From Rhizobiales bacterium 62-47 (GTDB lineage Bacteria > Pseudomonadota > Alphaproteobacteria > Rhizobiales > Xanthobacteraceae): a stretch of DNA of 64,000 nucleotides. Below, in pieces: positions 16,339-25,077 of this stretch. The notes under the pieces are model-generated. The model had not been told where the DNA came from. It did not search any database and saw only the letters and a list, made by a program, of their open reading frames with translations. Made by a program: the position numbers and the translations under genes. The stretch lies in the NCBI GenBank assembly GCA_001899255.1, contig MKVX01000018.1:807150-871149 (forward strand). The letters are read 5' to 3'. The first letter of the stretch is position 1, and each line of letters opens with the position of its first letter.

Positions 16339-16734
16339 TTAGCTATCGACCTTGGCCGGCGTGAGTTGCACGGACTCGCCGCAACCACACGCTCCCGTCT
16401 GGTTCGGATTATTGAAAACGAACTGCGCTGACATCTTGTCGGTCTTGTAGTCCATCTCCGTTCCAAGCAGGAACATCACCGCCTTGGGATCGACGAGGAT
16501 CTTCACGCCCTTGTCCTGAACCACTTCATCGGTCGGGAGAATGTCGTGGGCGTACTCGACTGTATAGGACTGACCGGCGCAGCCACCGTTCTTGATCCCG
16601 ACCCGCAGGCCGACGATCTCCGAGTCGGCGCGTTTGGTGAGTTCATCGATCCGTGCCGCCGCAGCATCGGTCAGGCGCATCACCTGCGGGCGCGGGCGCG
16701 GCTTGGGGCGAGTTGTTCCGTCGGATAAGTTCAT
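16339..16734 (-). CDS. sufA: iron-sulfur cluster assembly/carrier protein, HesB/IscA/SufA family
   Basis: A 131-residue A-type carrier. The three conserved cluster-binding cysteines are visible: one in NGGCAGQSY and two in the C-terminal GACGCGESV. It passes Fe-S clusters from the SUF scaffold to apoproteins. An Arg/Pro-rich N-terminal extension (TRPKPRPRP) precedes the domain. The ATG at 16734 is preferred to an upstream extension. The rest of the suf operon is not adjacent: the next gene upstream on this strand is a DUF1272 protein, so this copy is either split from the operon or a stand-alone carrier. Confidence 0.92.
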   Translation of the reverse strand: MNLSDGTTRPKPRPRPQVMRLTDAAAARIDELTKRADSEIVGLRVGIKNGGCAGQSYTVEYAHDILPTDEVVQDKGVKILVDPKAVMFLLGTEMDYKTDKMSAQFVFNNPNQTGACGCGESVQLTPAKVDS

Positions 16735-16876
16735 CAGCTTGGTCTCCTCGCGGCGTCTGCTCTTCGGCACCGCGATAACTATGCGCCTAAAATAACAACG
16801 AAATCCCTGCTGTGAAGGCCCCGAACCTTGAATTCGAACAGAACATGGAGCCCCACGGGCGCACGGATAGCACTAA

Positions 16877-16936
16877 TTCGACTAATGCATGAATTAGAGA
16901 TGCCAAAATATTGAAAGATCACTATCTTTAGTCGAA
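16877..16936. repeat. AT-rich inverted repeat upstream of sufA
   Basis: TTCGACTAA (16877-16885) and its exact complement (16928-16936) flank an AT-rich 42-base stretch, and a second pair, CTAATTC (16873-16879) and GAATTAG, is nested across it. It lies between the DUF1272 stop and the sufA start, where an iron-responsive operator would be expected, but no canonical Irr or RirA box was recognised. Confidence 0.35.
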
Positions 16937-16959
16937 TAGCCCAAGGGTTCCCTGGCATC

Positions 16960-17202
16960 TCAGGCGACGCAGGGCTGCTGCCGTAAATGCCGTTCCGTGG
17001 ATGCTGGATACTTCACGAGCATGGCGGCTGGACGAATCGGCCGCGCGACCAGACTGCCTTTGCAATTGGGGCAGACACCCCTGAGGACCGTTTCGGCGCA
17101 CTCCGAGCAGAACGTACATTCGAAGCTGCAGATGCGGGCATCGGCGCTTTCCGGCGGCAGATCGCGATCGCAACATTCACAGTTCGGCTTGAGCTTCAGC
17201 AT
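16960..17202 (-). CDS. DUF1272 cysteine-rich zinc-ribbon-like protein
   Basis: An 80-residue protein with ten cysteines. Most lie in pairs: CECC at the start, CSFECTFCSEC in the middle, and CPNC. This spacing is typical of the DUF1272 family and suggests one or two structural zinc sites. The function of the family is unknown. It is cytosolic, with no signal peptide. The ATG at 17202 directly starts the domain (MLKLKPNCECC). It lies 54 bases downstream of the enoyl-CoA hydratase gene on the same strand. Confidence 0.88.
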   Translation of the reverse strand: MLKLKPNCECCDRDLPPESADARICSFECTFCSECAETVLRGVCPNCKGSLVARPIRPAAMLVKYPASTERHLRQQPCVA

Positions 17203-17256
17203 GGGTGGTCCTCCGATCTCGGTGCCCCTCGCTTGTGGGCTCTTCTCTGTTTCCGA

Positions 17257-18123
17257 CTAGCGTCCCTTGAACCGCGGCGGCCTCCTGCCCAGGAACGCCG
17301 CCACGCCTTCCTTGTGGTCCTCGGTCAGGCTGGCCAGAGCAAACTGATCGACGTCCATATGGCTGGCAAGGTCATCCAGCGCGTGGGCAAGGCGGTTAAC
17401 GGTCAGTTTGGTCATGGCGACCGAAATCGGCGGCTGCCGCGCGACCTTTTCGGCCAGCGCCATCGCCGCGTCGAATGCCTTGCCGCTATCGGCCAGTTCT
17501 TCGACCAGACCCCACTCGTAGGCGTCCGCCGCAGAAATGCGCTGATCCGCCAGGATGACCGCCTGCTTGGTCCGCGCCGGTCCCATCAGGTGCAGCATGC
17601 GCGGCACGCTTTGCCAGCTCATGTTCATGCCGAGGCCGATCTCCGGCACGCGGATGTGGGCATCCCGCGCCATCACCCTGAAATCGAGCGCAACCGCCAG
17701 CGCCACGCCGCCGCCGATGCAGAACCCCTCGATGGCGCCGATAGTGACCTGCTCCATGTCCTGCCAGGCGCGCGACAGCCGCGGCCCCAGCTTGAGATGC
17801 CGTCGCAACGCACCGATGTCCATGTCGGCCCGCGCCCGACCCTCGGCATCCTTCAAATCGAAGCCGGCGCTGAAGGCCTTGCTGCCACCGGTCAGCACGA
17901 CAACCGACGTCCCGGCGTCGTCCTCGAAATTGCGCGCCGCATCGGTGAGTTGCCGCAGGGCTTCCGGGGACAGGGCGTTGACGCCGTCGCGGCGGTCGAA
18001 GCGCACGACGGCGATCCGTCCCTCAGGCCCCAGACCTTTTTCAATTTGGACAAAACTGGCCAATGGCTTCAATTCCCGTTCGATAGGCAGAGCTGGACCT
18101 TCGTGCCAACTTTGTCCCGCCAC
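17257..18123 (-). CDS. enoyl-CoA hydratase/isomerase family protein
   Basis: A crotonase-fold protein of about 270-288 residues. The oxyanion-hole regions are present: [12 protein letters not shown] and the loop [20 protein letters not shown], with later residues following the family (PEIGLGM, then [15 protein letters not shown]). One usual catalytic Glu position after the second loop is PEIGLGM, consistent with hydratase-type activity, but substrate specificity cannot be predicted. The start is uncertain: the GTG at 18123 gives 288 residues, while a TTG at 18063 ([10 protein letters not shown]) better fits the domain. It is divergent from the nitrile hydratase operon. Confidence 0.88.
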   Translation of the reverse strand: MAGQSWHEGPALPIERELKPLASFVQIEKGLGPEGRIAVVRFDRRDGVNALSPEALRQLTDAARNFEDDAGTSVVVLTGGSKAFSAGFDLKDAEGRARADMDIGALRRHLKLGPRLSRAWQDMEQVTIGAIEGFCIGGGVALAVALDFRVMARDAHIRVPEIGLGMNMSWQSVPRMLHLMGPARTKQAVILADQRISAADAYEWGLVEELADSGKAFDAAMALAEKVARQPPISVAMTKLTVNRLAHALDDLASHMDVDQFALASLTEDHKEGVAAFLGRRPPRFKGR

Positions 18124-18278
18124 GATTTTCGCTGGATGTTACGGGCATCCCAACCATCGCGCGAGGAATTTTCGTTGGCGCAATGGCGGCACCCTGCGAT
18201 CCACAAATCGCGTTCACGGCGGCCGCCAACGGTGCCCGCTACTCGACATATCCGCGGTCTTGGGCCTATCCTGACCGC

Positions 18279-18917
18279 ATGACGGGACATCACGACGACC
18301 ACGATCATCATCACGATCACGACCATTCGGACTTGTCGGAAACCGAGCTTCGCGTTCGCGCGCTCGAGACGGTCTTGACCGAAAAAGGCTATATTGATCC
18401 AGCAGCGCTCGACGCCATCATTCAGGCCTACGAGACCAAGATCGGCCCACATAACGGCGCACGGGTTGTCGCCAAGGCCTGGACCGACCCGGCCTTCAAA
18501 CAGGCATTGCTGGAAGACGGGTCCAAGGCTGTCGGCACGCTGGGCCATGTCAGTCGCGTCGGCGATCATCTTGTGGTGATCGAGAACACGCCGCAACGCC
18601 ACAACATGGTCGTCTGTACGTTGTGCTCGTGCTATCCGTGGGAAATGCTGGGCCTGCCGCCGGTGTGGTACAAGGCCGCGCCCTATCGCTCACGCGCCGT
18701 CAAGGATCCGCGCGGCGTGTTGGCCGACTTCGGCGTCAGCGTTCCCACAGACGTCGAAATCCGCGTCTGGGACTCGACCGCCGAGACCCGCTTCCTGGTG
18801 CTGCCGATGCGTCCGGCCGGCACCGAGGGTTGGAGCGAACAGCAACTTGCCGAACTCGTTACCCGCGACTCGATGATCGGGACTGGATTTCCCAAGACGC
18901 CGGGCGCGCCATCGTGA
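18279..18917 (+). CDS. nitrile hydratase alpha subunit, cobalt type
   Basis: A 212-residue subunit of the enzyme that hydrates nitriles to amides. The metal-binding motif CTLCSC is at residues 113-118; Thr at the second position is the pattern of cobalt (non-corrin) enzymes, where iron enzymes have Ser. The two downstream arginine-containing segments ([13 protein letters not shown]) are conserved. The start at 18279 is preferred; it opens with an unusual histidine/aspartate-rich leader (residues 4-18, for example [13 protein letters not shown]) that could bind cobalt or nickel. Its stop overlaps the beta-subunit start by the GTGA quadruplet, so the two are translationally coupled. Confidence 0.95.
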   Translation: MTGHHDDHDHHHDHDHSDLSETELRVRALETVLTEKGYIDPAALDAIIQAYETKIGPHNGARVVAKAWTDPAFKQALLEDGSKAVGTLGHVSRVGDHLVVIENTPQRHNMVVCTLCSCYPWEMLGLPPVWYKAAPYRSRAVKDPRGVLADFGVSVPTDVEIRVWDSTAETRFLVLPMRPAGTEGWSEQQLAELVTRDSMIGTGFPKTPGAPS

Positions 18918-19573
18918 ACGGCGTTCACGACATGGGCGGCATGGACGGTTTCGGCAAGGTCGAGCCGGAACTGAACGAGCCGATGTTTCATACCGAATGG
19001 GAAGCGCGTGTGTTGGCCATGGTGCGCGCGTTAGGCGCTGCCGGCGCCTTCAACATCGACACGTCGCGTTTCTATCGCGAAGCCCTGCCGCCGCACGTTT
19101 ATCTCGCCAGCTCTTATTACAAGAAATGGCTGCTCGGCCTTGAGGATATGCTGATCGATAAGGGGTTCATCGGGGCCGATGAAGTGAAGGCCGGCCACGC
19201 CTCGACACCGCCGAAGGCGCTCAAGCGCGGAGGCTTCAAGGTCGGCGATCTCGAACGCGTCATGACTCGCGGCAAATTCGGCCGCACACCGCAAGCGCCA
19301 GCGAAATTCAAGGCGGGCGATCGCGTTCGCGCCAGGAACATTCATCCCCTCACGCACACGCGCTTGCCACGCTATGTCCGCGGACACATGGGCGTCGTCG
19401 AACGCGACCACGGTTGCCATGTCTACCCGGACACCGCAGCGACGGAATCGGGAGAAAATCCGCAATGGCTCTACACCGTCGTGTTCGACGGGCAGGAGTT
19501 GTGGGGCGCCGAGTCCGATCCAACCGTGAAGGTATCGGTCGACGCGTTTGAGCCGTATCTGGAGTTAGCATGA
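18914..19573 (+). CDS. nitrile hydratase beta subunit
   Basis: A 219-residue subunit beginning with a GTG ([16 protein letters not shown], the hallmark beta N-terminus). Later conserved stretches include [20 protein letters not shown] and the C-terminal SH3-like barrel ([20 protein letters not shown], then [12 protein letters not shown] and [14 protein letters not shown]). With the alpha subunit it forms the alpha-beta heterodimer whose interface holds the cobalt. The GTGA overlap with alpha and the ATGA overlap with the next gene show a tight operon. Length is normal for cobalt-type enzymes. Confidence 0.95.
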   Translation: MNGVHDMGGMDGFGKVEPELNEPMFHTEWEARVLAMVRALGAAGAFNIDTSRFYREALPPHVYLASSYYKKWLLGLEDMLIDKGFIGADEVKAGHASTPPKALKRGGFKVGDLERVMTRGKFGRTPQAPAKFKAGDRVRARNIHPLTHTRLPRYVRGHMGVVERDHGCHVYPDTAATESGENPQWLYTVVFDGQELWGAESDPTVKVSVDAFEPYLELA

Positions 19574-19953
19574 CGGACCTTGCCGCGGCGAAAGTAGCCG
19601 CCGATGCCCTGCCCGACCTTCCGCGCGACGACGATGGGCCGGTATTCCGCGAGCCCTGGGAAGCCCACGCCTTCGCCATGGCGCTGACGCTGCACGACCG
19701 CGGGTTATTCACCTGGCCCGAATGGGCGGCAACGCTCGCCGAGGAGATCAAACGCGCGCAGGCCGCCGGCGATGCCGACCTTGGCGACACCTATTACCGG
19801 CATTGGCTTGCCACATTGGAGACACTGGTTGACCGCAAGGGTGCCGCATCGACTTTAATGCTCGATCGCTACCGTCATGCCTGGGATCACGCGGCCAACC
19901 GGACGCCGCATGGTACGCCGATCGTGCTCCAGCCGCAGGACTTTCACGACTGA
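19570..19953 (+). CDS. nitrile hydratase accessory protein (activator, beta-like N-terminus)
   Basis: A 127-residue protein of the small activator family that resembles the N-terminal half of the beta subunit ([20 protein letters not shown], then [17 protein letters not shown]). In cobalt-type systems these proteins help insert cobalt by subunit swapping or stabilise the apo-alpha subunit. It overlaps the beta gene by ATGA. Its 3' end overlaps the convergent queC stop by about 10 bases. No amidase, nitrilase, aldoxime dehydratase or cobalt transporter gene is nearby. Confidence 0.9.
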   Translation: MTDLAAAKVAADALPDLPRDDDGPVFREPWEAHAFAMALTLHDRGLFTWPEWAATLAEEIKRAQAAGDADLGDTYYRHWLATLETLVDRKGAASTLMLDRYRHAWDHAANRTPHGTPIVLQPQDFHD

Positions 19954-20669
19954 TCGCGACGGGTGGCTTCGTATTCGTACCACCCCTTGGCCCGCAATCG
20001 ACACGCCGGGCATTCGCCGCAACCATAGCCCCATGCGTGCTTCGATCCGCGCTCACCGAGATAACAGGTGTGCGACTGCTCGCGGATCAGATTGACCAAT
20101 GCGTCGCCACCCAATTCGTGAGCCAGCGCCCACGTCGCCGCCTTGTCGCGCCACATCAGCGGCGTGTGCAATTCGAACTGCCGATCCATGCCAAGGTTGA
20201 GCGCAACCTCCAGCGCCTTGATCGTGTCGTTGCGACAATCGGGATAACCCGAGTAATCCGTCTCGCACATCCCGCCAACGATATGACGAATGCCGCGCCG
20301 ATAAGCCAACGCCGCCGCGAATGTCAGAAACACCAGGTTACGTCCCGGCACGAACGTATTCGGCAACCCGCCTTCGACCATCTCGATCGCAACATCGCGC
20401 GTCAACGCCGTCTCGGAAATGGTGCCGAGTGTCGGAATATCCAGCGTATGATTTTCGCCGAGCTTCTCACGCCAATCGGTGCGGATGGTTCCGACGCCGG
20501 CAAGCAAAGCCGCACGACAATCGAGTTCGATTGCGTGTCGTTGTCCGTAGTGAAAACCCAGCGTCTCCACGCGGCGAAATCGCGACAATGCCCAGGCGAG
20601 ACAGGTTGCTGAATCCTGGCCACCCGAGAACAGCACAAGTGCAGTATCCTGTTCCGAAACGTTGCTCAT
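19944..20669 (-). CDS. queC: 7-cyano-7-deazaguanine synthase
   Basis: A 241-residue ATP-dependent amidase/cyclase that turns 7-carboxy-7-deazaguanine into preQ0 in the queuosine pathway. The PP-loop SGGQDS is at residues 15-20, and the zinc site uses the cysteines in HTCYLG and CGECPAC. The NTFVPGRN stretch and the SGYPDCRN segment are diagnostic. No other queuosine gene is in the window, and the gene stands alone. The ATG at 20669 directly starts the domain; no preQ1 riboswitch-like sequence was recognised in the short upstream region. Confidence 0.95.
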   Translation of the reverse strand: MSNVSEQDTALVLFSGGQDSATCLAWALSRFRRVETLGFHYGQRHAIELDCRAALLAGVGTIRTDWREKLGENHTLDIPTLGTISETALTRDVAIEMVEGGLPNTFVPGRNLVFLTFAAALAYRRGIRHIVGGMCETDYSGYPDCRNDTIKALEVALNLGMDRQFELHTPLMWRDKAATWALAHELGGDALVNLIREQSHTCYLGERGSKHAWGYGCGECPACRLRAKGWYEYEATRRDQS

Positions 20670-20794
20670 GAGTTGCCCATAGCACTCCCTGCAAGCAACG
20701 CCAAATATGTCGCCACCCGGCCAATCGGTTTTTGCTGGGCGAACCGTGCCTCTTGCGGCATAGGTTAGCCATTCAATTCAGCCCTTGGTGCGCA

Positions 20795-21619
20795 ATGACC
20801 CCTTCCCGCGACATATCCCGCCTGCTCGAAATCATGGCGCAACTCCGCACACCGGTAACCGGTTGTCCTTGGGATCTTGAGCAAAACTTCGCGACCATCG
20901 CACCCTACACCATCGAGGAAGCCTACGAAGTCGCCGATGCGATCGCGCGAAACGACATGTACGATCTCTGCGACGAACTCGGCGATTTGCTGTTGCAGGT
21001 CGTTTATCACGCTCGCATGGCCGAAGAGCAAGGTGCGTTCGCTTTTGGCGATGTCGTCGAAGCTATCACCCGCAAGATGATCCGTCGGCATCCACATGTC
21101 TTTGCCGATGCTGACGGACGACTGACACCGGCAAACGTGAAGGGTGCGTGGGATCGGATCAAAGCGGAAGAAAGGGCCGAGCGCGTGGCTCGCAATCCTG
21201 CCGCAACGAATTCCGATGTATCGCTGCTCGCCGGCGTGAAGGCGGGTCAACCGGCATTGACGCGCGCCATGCAACTGCAACGCAAAGCGTCGAGCGTCGG
21301 GTTCGACTGGAACGATCCACGTGCGGTGCTCGATAAAATTCGCGAAGAAGCGGATGAGATCGAAGCGGCGCTCGATCGCGGCGATCCAACGCAAATTGCA
21401 GACGAGACCGGCGACCTGATGTTCGCGCTGGTCAACCTCGCGCGTCACGTCGATGCCGACCCGGAGCAAGCATTGCGTAGGACCAACGCCAAATTCGAAC
21501 GGCGCTTCGCCTATATCGAGCAATCGCTACAGGCGAGCGGCCGTACTTTGACGGACGCCTCGCTGGCCGAAATGGACGCCCTTTGGAATGAGGCCAAAAC
21601 GAAAGAAGCGGCGGGCTGA
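20795..21619 (+). CDS. mazG: nucleoside triphosphate pyrophosphohydrolase
   Basis: A 274-residue MazG with two tandem all-helical domains. The first begins LRTPVTGCPWDLEQNFATI and carries the metal-binding EEAYEVADAI and ELGDLLLQVVYHARM. The second has KIREEADEIEAAL and DETGDLMFALVNLARHVD. It hydrolyses NTPs, including damaged dNTPs, to NMP and pyrophosphate. The ATG at 20795 opens the domain; the longer upstream frame adds nothing conserved. It is convergent with the downstream aldehyde dehydrogenase, and a strong hairpin straddles its stop codon. Confidence 0.95.
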   Translation: MTPSRDISRLLEIMAQLRTPVTGCPWDLEQNFATIAPYTIEEAYEVADAIARNDMYDLCDELGDLLLQVVYHARMAEEQGAFAFGDVVEAITRKMIRRHPHVFADADGRLTPANVKGAWDRIKAEERAERVARNPAATNSDVSLLAGVKAGQPALTRAMQLQRKASSVGFDWNDPRAVLDKIREEADEIEAALDRGDPTQIADETGDLMFALVNLARHVDADPEQALRRTNAKFERRFAYIEQSLQASGRTLTDASLAEMDALWNEAKTKEAAG

Positions 21620-21634
21620 TCGATCCGCCGCTTC
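21605..21634 (+). terminator. hairpin at the mazG stop
   Basis: A perfect 10-bp stem (GAAGCGGCGG) with a 10-base loop that contains the mazG TGA stop, followed 10 bases later by TTCTTTTTT. This arrangement probably terminates mazG; it lies between convergent genes. Confidence 0.65.
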
Positions 21635-21661
21635 ACTTGGGGTTCTTTTTTCCGGGTTTCT

Positions 21662-23098
21662 TTAAACGCCAGTCTGCGAAATAAACTTGGTATTGAGATA
21701 GGCTTCCATGGCTTCGGTTCCTCCTTCGGAGCCGTAGCCGGAATCCTTGACGCCGCCGAACGGATTCTCCGGCATTCCGAGTCCAACATTGTTGATGGCA
21801 ACCATGCCGCTCTCGATCGCCGAGCCGATAGCTGTTGCCGTCTTCGTCGAACTGGTGAAAGCATATGACGCAAGGCCGTAGGGCAAACGGTTGGCCTCCT
21901 CCGCAACTTCATCGAAGGTCGTGAACGGCGAAATCAGCGCCAGCGGGCCGAACGGTTCTTCATTCATTGCCCGTGCATCCTTCGGCACATCGCTCACCAC
22001 TGTCGGCTCGAAGAAATAACCCTTGTTGCCGATACGATGGCCGCCGGCTTCGAGCTTGCCGCCTTTGGCAACGGCATCCTGTACAAAGCTTTCAATCGCC
22101 GGAACGCGACGCGTATTGGCGAGCGAACCCATCTTCGATTCCGGATCGAGTCCATTGCCGACCTTGATAGCTTTGGCACCCTCCGCGAACTTGCTGACGA
22201 ATTCCTTGTAGACTTTGTCCTGCACCAGCAGCCGTGTCGGCGCGATGCAAACCTGTCCGGCATTGCGATACTTCGCGCCGAGGATGATCTTCGCCGCGCT
22301 CGACACATCCGCGTCGTTGAACACGATGGCTGGCGCGTGCCCGCCCAGTTCCATCGTCGCACGCTTCATGTGCAGACCGGCGAGCGCCGAGAGTTGCTTG
22401 CCGATGGCGGTCGAGCCGGTGAACGAAATCTTGCGAATGACCGGATGCGGAATAAGGTATTCCGAAATCTCAGCAGGGACGCCAAACACCAGGTTGATGA
22501 CTCCCGCAGGCACGCCCGCATCGACAAATGCCCGCAACAACTCGGCTGGCGATGCTGGCGTTTCCTCTGGCGCTTTGACGATGATCGAGCAACCTGCAGC
22601 GAGCGCCGCCGATAGTTTGCGGCAGACCTGATTGATCGGGAAATTCCACGGCGTAAACGCTGCAACCGGACCGACCGGCTCCTTCACTGCCAACTGATAG
22701 ATGCCGGGTCCTCGCGCCGGAATCACACGACCGTAAGCCCGGCGCGCTTCTTCTGCGAACCAGTCGATAACGTCGGCAGCTGCCAGCGTTTCAATCTTGG
22801 CCTCGGCGAGGACCTTGCCCTGCTCCATCGTCATCAGCGTGGCGATATTGTCGGCCCGCTCCCGCATCAGCTCAGCGGCCTTGCGCATGATCCTGGAGCG
22901 ATCCAGCGCTGACATGGCGCGCCAGACCTTGAAACCATTTGCCGCAGCGGCAAGCGCCTCGTCGAGGTCGGCACGGTCGGCATGGGCGACGTTGCCGATC
23001 GTTTCTTCCGTCGCCGGATTGACAATCGGGATCGTGCGCCCGGAGCCAGCCGCGCGCCACTTACCATTGATCAGCAACAGTGTATTTGAATAAGCCAC
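21662..23098 (-). CDS. gabD: NAD(P)-dependent succinate-semialdehyde dehydrogenase-type aldehyde dehydrogenase
   Basis: A 478-residue ALDH. Cofactor-binding AAFTPWNFP, the catalytic Glu in MELGGHAP and the nucleophile Cys in GQVCIAPTR are intact, followed by EPFGPLALI and the closing [14 protein letters not shown]. The sequence follows the succinate-semialdehyde/glutarate-semialdehyde branch, which oxidises the aldehyde to the acid. The GTG at 23098 is chosen over an ATG at 23134 because GGGAGAA lies six bases before it. A 22-bp palindrome 113 bases upstream, overlapping the end of hflX, may be its operator. The exact substrate is unproven. Confidence 0.85.
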   Translation of the reverse strand: MAYSNTLLLINGKWRAAGSGRTIPIVNPATEETIGNVAHADRADLDEALAAAANGFKVWRAMSALDRSRIMRKAAELMRERADNIATLMTMEQGKVLAEAKIETLAAADVIDWFAEEARRAYGRVIPARGPGIYQLAVKEPVGPVAAFTPWNFPINQVCRKLSAALAAGCSIIVKAPEETPASPAELLRAFVDAGVPAGVINLVFGVPAEISEYLIPHPVIRKISFTGSTAIGKQLSALAGLHMKRATMELGGHAPAIVFNDADVSSAAKIILGAKYRNAGQVCIAPTRLLVQDKVYKEFVSKFAEGAKAIKVGNGLDPESKMGSLANTRRVPAIESFVQDAVAKGGKLEAGGHRIGNKGYFFEPTVVSDVPKDARAMNEEPFGPLALISPFTTFDEVAEEANRLPYGLASYAFTSSTKTATAIGSAIESGMVAINNVGLGMPENPFGGVKDSGYGSEGGTEAMEAYLNTKFISQTGV

Positions 23099-23210
23099 GT
23101 CATTCTCCCACTTGTTCTTACCGTTCTTAGGCATGGAATAGCTGCCAGCCCGGACGGGTCAAGGGCCATGCGCGAAGACCTGCCGTGCGGTTCGTTACCG
23201 ATGGTGCCGC

Positions 23211-23232
23211 CAATGTAGCTGCAGCTACATTG
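23211..23232. promoter_or_regulatory. 22-bp perfect palindrome upstream of the aldehyde dehydrogenase
   Basis: CAATGTAGCTG followed directly by its exact complement, with no spacer. It covers the hflX stop codon and lies about 113 bases before the dehydrogenase GTG, on the transcribed side. The size and full symmetry fit a dimeric regulator site (GntR, MarR or TetR type). It could also form a hairpin ending hflX, but a loop-less palindrome folds poorly and no T-run follows. Confidence 0.55.
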
Positions 23233-24628
23233 TGCCCGGCGAATTTGACGATGGCTTGGTTTCGACCGCGGAAAACCTGCTGATCACGATGTCCCGCTTG
23301 GTCTCATCGACCCGAACCGTCATATCGAATTTGGCACCGCGGAGCGTTTTGGTCAGAACCTCGGTATTGCGGTGCAGCCAGCTGATGCCCGCGCCATCTG
23401 AGGCATCGATCGTCAGCGTCAAGGTCGCACGGGTCGCGGCCAACAGATCCTCGATCGCCGCCAGCAGCGCATCGATGCCCTCGCCGGTCTCTGCAGAGAC
23501 CAGATAGCAGCGCCGTTCCGGTGGCCGTCGCGCCGCGATATTCGCCAGCTCTTCGCGTTCCTCGGCGGAGAAACGGTCGATCTTGTTCCAGACCTCGATG
23601 ACATTGGCGCCGGCATCCGGATCGATTCCCAGTTGCCGCAGCACGATGTCCACATCGCGCTGCTGGGCTTCGGCATCATCGTGCGAGATGTCGCGAACGT
23701 GGAGGATGATGTCGGCCTCCATGACCTCTTCGAGCGTTGCCCGAAACGCCGTAACCAGCTGCGTTGGCAGATTTGAAATGAAGCCGACCGTGTCCGACAA
23801 CATGGCCTTACCGCCGTGTGGCAGGTTGAGTGCACGCAGCGTCGGATCCAGCGTCGCAAACAGCATGTCGGCGGCCTGCACGCTCGCGCGCGTCAGGCGA
23901 TTGAACAACGTTGACTTCCCGGCATTGGTATAGCCGACGAGCGCAACCACCCGATAAGGCACCCTCTGGCGACCGGCGCGATGCAGACGCCGCGTCGCTT
24001 GAACCTTGGTGATCTCGTTCTCGATGCGCGTGATGCGCTCGCCGATCAACCTCCGATCGGCCTCAATTTGCGTTTCACCGGGGCCGCCCAGAAAACCGAA
24101 TCCGCCACGCTGCCGCTCGAGGTGGGTCCATGAGCGAACCAGGCGGCTGCGTTGATAGTTCAGGTGAGCAAGCTCGACCTGAAGCGCACCTTCCTTGGTC
24201 TTCGCACGGCGGCCAAATATTTCGAGGATAAGGCCGGTCCGATCGAGCACCTTGATGCCCCAGACCTTCTCGAGATTGCGTTGCTGAATCGGCGATAGCG
24301 CGCAGTCCATGATCGCGAGGTCGACGCCATGGCTGGCAATCAATCCGGCAATCTCTTCTGCCTTGCCCTTGCCGAGATAGGTCGCAGGCCTGATCTGGGT
24401 GACTGGGGCAATCACCGCATCGGCAACGGTCAGGTCGATCGCACGCGCGAGGCCGACGATCTCCTCAAGCTTCGCCTCGGCATTGCGGACGACGCGACTT
24501 GCGGTCGCGACATCCGCGTCGCCACCCCGAGACCGAAGATACGGGCCAACAACGATCGCACGCCCAGTCGACGCATCACGCGTCGACTGAGGTCGGTCAC
24601 TGCCCCCGTCACGTTCTCGCGGTTCCAA
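23225..24628 (-). CDS. hflX: ribosome-associated GTPase HflX
   Basis: A 467-residue GTPase. The N-terminal HflX domain (ATYLGKGKAEEI, then ALSPIQQRNLEK and LDRTGLILEIFGRRA) is followed by a coiled-coil helix and the G domain with GYTNAGKS (G1), SDTVG (G3) and WNKID (G4), and ends with the C-terminal domain. HflX splits stalled ribosomes under stress. It follows hfq with an 11-base gap, the common hfq-hflX pairing. The start is the ATG at 24628; the first 30 residues are variable and disordered. Confidence 0.96.
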   Translation of the reverse strand: MEPRERDGGSDRPQSTRDASTGRAIVVGPYLRSRGGDADVATASRVVRNAEAKLEEIVGLARAIDLTVADAVIAPVTQIRPATYLGKGKAEEIAGLIASHGVDLAIMDCALSPIQQRNLEKVWGIKVLDRTGLILEIFGRRAKTKEGALQVELAHLNYQRSRLVRSWTHLERQRGGFGFLGGPGETQIEADRRLIGERITRIENEITKVQATRRLHRAGRQRVPYRVVALVGYTNAGKSTLFNRLTRASVQAADMLFATLDPTLRALNLPHGGKAMLSDTVGFISNLPTQLVTAFRATLEEVMEADIILHVRDISHDDAEAQQRDVDIVLRQLGIDPDAGANVIEVWNKIDRFSAEEREELANIAARRPPERRCYLVSAETGEGIDALLAAIEDLLAATRATLTLTIDASDGAGISWLHRNTEVLTKTLRGAKFDMTVRVDETKRDIVISRFSAVETKPSSNSPGTM

Positions 24629-24639
24629 TCAGGCCGCTT

Positions 24640-24888
24640 TCACGCTGGGGAATCCTCGCCACCTTCGAACAATTGAATCGGTGCGCCCGGCATGATCGTC
24701 GAAATCGCGTGCTTGTAGACAAGCTGCGAATGACCATCGCGCCGGAGCAAGAGACAAAAATTATCGAACCAGGTAACGATCCCCTGCAGCTTGACGCCAT
24801 TCACCAGAAAGATTGTCAGAGGCGTCTTGGTTTTACGTACGTGATTAAGGAAGGTGTCTTGTAAGTTTTGTGCGCGGTCTGCCGCCAT
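24640..24888 (-). CDS. hfq: RNA chaperone Hfq
   Basis: An 82-residue Sm-like protein that forms a hexamer and pairs small RNAs with mRNAs. Sm1 covers [20 protein letters not shown] and the [20 protein letters not shown] strands, and Sm2 ends with LVYKHAIST (KH motif of the proximal RNA-binding face). The short C-terminus (GGEDSPA) is typical of alphaproteobacteria. It lies in the ntr block just after dat, and in this group it takes part in post-transcriptional control of nitrogen genes. Start ATG at 24888, normal length. Confidence 0.97.
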   Translation of the reverse strand: MAADRAQNLQDTFLNHVRKTKTPLTIFLVNGVKLQGIVTWFDNFCLLLRRDGHSQLVYKHAISTIMPGAPIQLFEGGEDSPA

Positions 24889-25077
24889 TGTTTTTTTCTC
24901 GCGATCTCGTTTGCTTCTTTTTTTGATCCCGGACGCGACCTTATTACTTGGTCCCTATTCCAGGTTGCCCTCACCCTCTGAGATCCCCCTCCGAGGCTGT
25001 TGCAGCCCGATTAGAGGGCAGCTACCGGTTTTAGGCAAGATGGATAAGTAACCGACCGGAGCCAACACACCAAAAGA

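Noticed and set aside
16987..18282. Plus-strand open frame of 431 codons over the enoyl-CoA hydratase
   Set aside because: Antisense to a clear crotonase-family gene; His/Arg-rich composition typical of shadow frames.
20670..20794. preQ1 riboswitch before queC
   Set aside because: The short upstream sequence does not show the expected conserved pseudoknot bases; no support.
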